Source: Omphalotus guepiniiformis (lineage: Eukaryota; Basidiomycota; Agaricomycetes; Agaricales; Omphalotaceae). Taken from it: a stretch of DNA of 64,000 nt. Under the pieces are notes generated by a model that saw nothing but the letters and a program-made list of their open reading frames with translations, made no database searches and was not told the DNA's origin. How positions within the stretch are numbered: position 1 is the stretch's first letter; the number at the start of each line of letters is the position of its first letter. Below are positions 58,787 to 64,000 of this stretch, in pieces. The stretch lies in contig JAQOOI010000021.1 of assembly GCA_028554645.1 (NCBI GenBank), positions 1,240,001 to 1,304,000 of the forward strand, given 5' to 3'. Position numbers and translations under genes: made by a program.

Positions 58787-59710
58787 CATCATAAATGTTT
58801 CTAGTTTAAAACCACGTATGAACTTTACGAAGATTGAAGCATTGGTACCACTCCCTTATCTCATCTCGTGCATCGCTTTGTCGCTATCTGTCGTCGTTCC
58901 CTTGTTCTCGTTCTGTTTCGTCCTCAAAATCACGCGTTCAGGAACGCTTGTACTGCACTGCGGTGTGCACTTGCATTTGTATACTGTATGTCTATCTATG
59001 TATCAGAGGGCCTCCCTCGTTCGTCGTTCTTCCTTTTTGACTTGCCAATCACGCTACCTTTAATTTTTTCAGCTATCTATCAAAACTTTTTCCCAATTCC
59101 AATTCCAACTCTACTACTTCCTCTCATTATCCTTTTTTTCCCCCAGCCTCTGCATGTTTCGTTTCATATTGCATTCGACCATCATTGAACCCACCTGCCC
59201 CCCAATCTCTTCATCCACTCCATGTCGCTCTTATTGCTCTTTGCTGTCCAATGTTTTCATGGTATTATGGTTTCTGCACAATGGACTGGTCGTTATCTAT
59301 CTACTCAAAAGAGTCGCATGTCAGCAGTTCTGTATATTTAATTTATATGCGTCTAGACAAATGTTGGTGGTTTTTGAGTTTTGGAGAGTATAGTCAGCTT
59401 TGACCCAATGGCGCGGCAATACCCCTTAATATAGGCTATGATACTTTTCTTGTTTTCCTACTTATGCACAGCTACTTAGGTGTACCGTGCCTCTCCGTGC
59501 CTGCGCTCAAGGAATTATTTTTCATATCACACAATTAAAATAAGTCAACGACAAACAGTACATGCTCAGTAGATAGTAACGACAACAACAGATACAGGAC
59601 AGATTCGAGTAAAATGGTGTGGAAGGGAATGTAAATAAATAGTCAAAAAGGTGTAAATTTAGTGAATACTCAAGACAGAGTATCTCCGTCATTGAAGGAT
59701 GGTGGAATTC
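58787..59710. other. Convergent 3' regions of MPS1 and the DUF6533-like gene
   Basis: The stretch is T-rich on the plus strand (around 58990-59150), suggesting untranslated sequence. Small ORFs here are not conserved-looking. No repeat was found. Confidence 0.5.
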
Positions 59711-61184
59711 TTACTTGGCAGGATGATATTGGTCGAAGCCAACTTCCCTGTCGATCGTGATCTTGACTCCGGGAGCAGTATCTTGTATACTGCCAGCGTC
59801 AATAGTGAGTACCTTCCCCTCTCCACTACCAGCAGTCCACTCGCTTTCGGGCTTGCTACCCATCTCCTGAAGAGTGTAGGTGTGCGGCGGGTGTGTAGAG
59901 ATGTTCGTCTGGACACCTGAGCGCGTAGAAATGACATGGGTCGTGCGAGAGCTTGAGTGGGTGGTCGAGGTGCCGCCGCTGAGGGCAAAGGAACCTCCCT
60001 TGACAAGAGATCCACGAACAGAGAGGATTATGCGGAGGGTCATCGAGGTTGTTAGAACAGCCGCCATACTTGTAAGTAGATAAGCTCCTCGAACAAGCCG
60101 AACAATGGTAGCATGACACTTGCCTTGTAACGATAGTCTTCACAGTATCTGATATGCCTGTTGGCTTCACGATGAACCAGAAGAGCATGTTGACCATGTT
60201 GACAAGCCAGATCGCCTTGTAAGACATTAGCCAACGCCGTCAACAAGATGATCAGAAGTAGCTTACGCCGTAGAGATTGAGGCCGTCCCGAAGCATCAAT
60301 TTCCAGGGGCTGAGATATTTCGTGTTGAGGGAATTGATGGACCGCGTCAACGCAAGCGCCAACTTTGTTGCGAAACGTGCATTGATCAGCCGTTCCTGAA
60401 ATTCATGATGGAGACGAAGCTGTGCTCACCGACGCCGTGTAAAGAAGAGTAGGGGCCAGCCAGTAGATACCAACCCAATTGTGCTTTGGACCAGCGATGC
60501 AGCCTTGTCCCTCCTCGAGAGGAACAGCTAGTGGCAGTCGAATCAGCACAGGTTGAGACATTTTAAAGTGCACTTACAGCGGTAGAAACCACAGCAGACA
60601 GCGGTAACGACAACTTGAAGGGCAAAGAGGGAACCCATACCGATTAGCACTGTACGGCTCTTCTCGTAGATGGCATGAATACGAATGACATGGACAGCTA
60701 AAATGGAATTTAGCTGACAGTGATCCAGCTTGATAGGAAGGAATGCTGACCTGAAGCAGCTGCGAGGAGAATCGCGGTGCAGATGGGCTCAAACAAGAAG
60801 AACTTTTGACAGGTCTAGAAATACTTGCGAGTGAGAAAGCTGACTGCGTAAACTCTGCCTGATACTTACAGCTTGGGACCATTTGGTATCGAAGAAGGCA
60901 ACAGCTGCCGTCCAGCACCTGTCAGAGCTGATTTCAGAAACAATATAGAGGCAAGACTGACCGACTATCGTGAATTCGACTGGCATGAAAACACGCATGA
61001 AATGAAAAAGGATCTTGAGAATGGGCCATTCGCCGGACCGGAAGAGCCTCCAAGTCCTCGGTGAGAGTACAAGGGTATCCCATGCAGCGACAGTGAGAGT
61101 GCAAACGAAAAAATACTTGTGAGCACTGAGATGGGGGGGAAGGTCGAGAGAAGGGGGAAGGGGGACGGTGGTGTTGTTGGACAT
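59711..61184 (-). CDS. DUF6533-like seven-helix membrane protein
   Basis: The start MSNNTTVPLPPSLDLPPHLS precedes HKYFFVCTLTVAAWDTLVLS and WRLFRSGEWPILKILFHFMR, matching the DUF6533 N-terminal pattern common in mushroom membrane proteins. Further hydrophobic segments are ICTAILLAAASA, VLIGMGSLFALQVVVTAV, WVGIYWLAPTLLY, WLVNMVNMLFWFIV and MAAVLTTSMTLRIILSV, giving about seven helices. A soluble C-terminal tail is Ser/Thr-rich and ends VGFDQYHPAK. About seven short introns split it. The family has many members in mushrooms but no known function; a receptor role is only a guess from topology. It is divergent from the single-pass protein, 140 bp apart. Confidence 0.78.
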
Positions 61185-61324
61185 GATGGATGTAGGAGGA
61201 AGAGATTGTAACTGGTCAGGTTAAAAAGTGTCCAGCTGTGTCCGGGGTCTAATATGCCTTATTTGGAATTAACAGTTCTTCTAAATAATTAATTTAATTA
61301 CTCATTTCCTTCCACTCTTCACCC

Positions 61325-62140
61325 ATGTCTACGACCACAACCTCGAGCGACTCAACGTCCTCGAGCAACCCTTCCAATAACGCCCCTCCAGGTCCCTCAA
61401 ACCAAGGCAATCTCTACTTGTCTGTCGTTCTCGATCTTTCTTTTCCATCCATATTTCTTACACCTTTTCTTTCCCGGCGTCTAGATTCACATTTCTCGCA
61501 ACACTACTTGTTCTTCTCTTAATATCATGTTCGATTGTCTTTAGATCTTTCGTTTTACGCAGGCGATATCAACGACGTCTACATGAAGCACTAGCAGTTG
61601 GGGCCGTGCTTGCGCCGGGGACGCAAGGCTCGCGCAGAACGCGATTTCGAACGCGGCCCAAATTCTTTGATGCTTACTTGGCAACCGGTGGTGATACATG
61701 GGAGGAGATAATGGTATCCCCTTCAATGCACTTTTAACTTTTGATCGCTCGAATAACTCACTACCTACCTCCAGCCTGTCTCCGTGCTTCCAGTAAAGAC
61801 CAAAAAGCGCTCAAAAGAAATCGTGCAACCGACTGAAACAGTACCGACTCGAGATCAATCTGTACTTCAAAAATTGTTCCGCACCCACTTCATTTTACCA
61901 CCTCGTTCCTCAATGACAGATGAGAGCTTGCCTCCATCACCCGCTACGCCTCTTTCTCCCATTTTAGGCAAGCCCGAATCTCATCTCACCGCACTACAAG
62001 TTGCCGTGCTTGTAGCCATGCCATCTCCTCGCCATCGATCATCCACTCCCTCTGACAATGATGAGGAAGAAGTACCAGATGTTGCTATTGGAGTCACGCG
62101 CTTGGGATGCAACACAAAGCCAGCGTCTCCAACTAATTAG
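61325..62140 (+). CDS. Single-pass membrane protein, uncharacterised
   Basis: A Ser/Thr/Pro-rich N-terminus (MSTTTTSSDSTSSSNPSNNA) precedes one membrane helix (FTFLATLLVLLLISCSIVF) and a basic stop-transfer region (RSFVLRRRYQRRLHEALAVG). The soluble part continues TRPKFFDAYLATGGDTWEEI, VSVLPVKTKK, TALQVAVLVAMPSPRHRSST and EEEVPDVAIGVTRL. Two introns are inferred: about 61417-61485, joining YL to FTFL, and about 61712-61773, joining EIM to PVS. Both are in frame with GT-AG. The protein is about 225 residues. The layout matches a conserved basidiomycete family of unknown function. The position and charge pattern suggest N-terminus out and C-terminus in the cytosol. Confidence 0.72.
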
Positions 62141-63776
62141 GTCTTGCTCTCGTAAATCGCTCCTTGCTCTGAAAGCTTGTACAGACTTTTTATCTCGTCC
62201 AGTACATTCGCTCCCTCTTGCTAGCTTGTGTCTATACTTTATACCACTGTATTATCGCTTTCACATCATTTCCCTAATTTCTCCGCTGTCCGCCTACCAC
62301 TACATACTTGCCTTCCCCTTGTACTTGTAGTACATATCTGGATATCAACATTTCAGATTATTGCCTATTACCTGCCTATACATTTTAGCATTTGTATTCT
62401 CGTAGAGGTATCTGGGGGCTAGGGAAGGCCAGGGACGACATCCATTTGCATTTGTTCATCAGATTCGTTGATTCGTCTCTGTGCTGTGTAGATGCAGATT
62501 GATCGTCTCAAGATCGCCCTGTTCTATTCAAGGGCTGCCCGCTTGCCCAAAGACTGAAGCCAGCCGTTATCATTTATCTTTGCGACGATTTGAAGTCAAC
62601 GCATACAAGTCTACATAGTACATCGCTCAAATGAGAGAGAGCGACATTCTGCACTTGACCTGAAAGGCCAGTTATTTCCATAGAAGCCATGATGCACCCT
62701 TGATGATCTTGGACGTAGAAGTACTCTATAAAGAGAATGTAGCACTGCCTTTTTCCGGGCTTTTTGGACTGATAAAAAAAAGCTGAATCCAGGTATAGCA
62801 GGGTATAGCGCTGTATAGCTACGGCGTTTCCTGTGACTTGAGGTAACCAGGTTGGCAGGTCGACCGCGGATTTCCTGGGAGCCCATCCTGCGTCCTCCGT
62901 TTCGAACTTGAAGAACTGCAGAAGTATGGCATGATCTTCTTCAAGTTCTTGAATTCTTGTGTAATTAGACACGACTCGTACCTGCCACGCTCAATGTTCA
63001 TAAACTTAAAGCCCTGTAAATACTAGCCCAGTAGTATAGTTCGTAGTTCGTTCTGCTTTTGCTAGCAGTCAGCTTCAAGAGGTCAGTCGCGCTTCTTTTG
63101 ATCTATGGGCAATCAGACTTGTTCGTAAAGGTATTATTCATAGATAAATTAGAGAGAGATGTTTTACCTGTCAATTCCAGTGCTCATTTAGTACGTCGAG
63201 AATTTGGATGAGGATGCCGCGCTTCGAGTTCCCGACATCCCGACAGCACTCAAGCAGGGTCAAGCACAGAGGTCAACGTAAATATCAGGTAAATATGGCA
63301 AAACTTCTGCGGTAATTGCCGGTGTACCATGACATTTTATCTCACAACGCTCACTAGTCTCGCCCGTATTATCCTGCTGTGCTCATATGTAGCTATGTGC
63401 CAGCTTCTACCTACCAAGTGCCAATGTACTACAGTACTGGCAATTTAGGTCAACCAGGAGGCTTTTGCGCGAGCACACACAGTGTGGCGTAATGGAAATT
63501 TACTTTGCAGAACTAGCTTGGGCCAACGCAAGGCCAACGCCGCTTGCACCAGACTTCAAGTTCTCCGGAACGCTTTTTACGCTTGTCAGAACTGTGTCTC
63601 TCGGCATTTTAAGTTGGTTAAACAGACAGGTGTTTAAAACTAATCGAAGCTTTCACTGGCATATAGATAATATGGCAGTGGTTATAAAGTCCTCGATGCT
63701 CTGGCAGTATCGAAACAGGTTTCCTTTCTAACCTTCCGTTTCTCTATCGCTCTTCACTAAGGACGCTGCACGATCA
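62141..63776. other. 1.6-kb gene-poor stretch
   Basis: It holds the 3' end of the single-pass protein gene and the promoter of the gene at the right edge. Minus-strand ORF 62574-62972 was not recognised. No RNA gene or repeat was found. Confidence 0.45.
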
Positions 63777-64000
63777 ATGCCAGAAATGGCCTCGGTTGAC
63801 CACGACTTGAAAACGTCTCACATCTCGGGCCTTGCGAACGAGATTGATTTTGCTGGCATTGAGCCGACTCCGTTGGAAACAGGTAAGCTACCTTGGATAA
63901 TCTACTCGATTCATGTTGTTGGAAACTCATCACACAATCAGAAAAGCCGGGTGGTGAACTCAGTCGATCTCTGGGTTTTTCGAGGCAACCTCTGCTTCGT
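63777..64000 (+). CDS. Unrecognised gene, N-terminal part, cut by the right edge
   Basis: ATG at 63777 opens MPEMASVDHDLKTSHISGLA, then NEIDFAGIEPTPLET. A canonical intron (about 63882-63941) joins it in frame to EKPGGELSRSLGFSRQPLL, after which the window ends. The N-terminus has no membrane segment and looks disordered. Too little is visible to name a family. A single in-frame exon pair and good context make a real gene likely. Confidence 0.6.
   Translation, partial: MPEMASVDHDLKTSHISGLANEIDFAGIEPTPLETGKLPWIIYSIHVVGNSSHNQKSRVVNSVDLWVFRGNLCF

Noticed and set aside
62574..62972. 132-codon minus-strand ORF
   Set aside because: It opens at GTG, not ATG, has no recognisable domain, and lies in an AT-rich, gene-poor stretch.

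Overview
The window looks like nuclear DNA from a filamentous basidiomycete, most likely an Agaricomycete. Genes are densely packed on both strands and broken by many introns of about 45-60 nt. Lineage markers include a FunK1-type kinase relic, a DUF6533-like seven-helix protein, a casein-kinase-1-like kinase of the subtype expanded in mushrooms, and an Ala/Ser-rich secreted protein. I saw no transposon, CRISPR array, rRNA or convincing tRNA.

Layout. 0-10 kb: decayed FunK1 kinase (-), ALG7 (N-glycan precursor synthesis), isocitrate lyase, an NSE2/MMS21 SUMO ligase, the proteasome ubiquitin receptor RPN13 (-), and a tiny SCOC-like coiled-coil gene. 10-21 kb: F-box protein, delta-12 fatty acid desaturase (-), CK1-like kinase (-) with a second ORF directly upstream, and pyruvate decarboxylase. 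21-33 kb: M3 metallopeptidase (-), a PLK4-like protein whose kinase motifs are degenerate, a secreted endonuclease/exonuclease/phosphatase (-), and an Ala/Ser-rich secreted protein (-). 33-46 kb: a mitochondrial coiled-coil protein (-) divergent from POP1, borealin/Nbl1 (-), ERG26, ARL8 (-) and PET127. 46-64 kb: ribosomal protein S19 (-), a second F-box protein, a UspA-domain protein (-), MPS1 kinase, the DUF6533-like protein (-), a single-pass membrane protein, and the start of a gene that leaves the right edge.

Most genes are single-copy housekeeping genes with no operon-like logic. Several act in chromosome biology (NSE2, borealin, MPS1, PLK4-like), but their proximity is probably chance. 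Isocitrate lyase and pyruvate decarboxylase are both carbon-metabolism genes, but lie 12 kb apart.

The most interesting observations are: three introns, two in pyruvate decarboxylase and one in ARL8, that must be removed to keep the conserved frame but lack an AG acceptor or any GT-AG pair (the ARL8 one is bounded by a 14-bp direct repeat); a PLK4-type polo-box protein in a fungal group without centrioles, with HRD changed to HRN and DFG to NFD; a duplicated C-terminal module on the CK1-like kinase; and a telomere-like TTAGGG pair in the promoter shared by POP1 and a mitochondrial gene. Exon boundaries were read by eye from conserved protein sequence and splice signals, so internal junctions are approximate unless a position is given.
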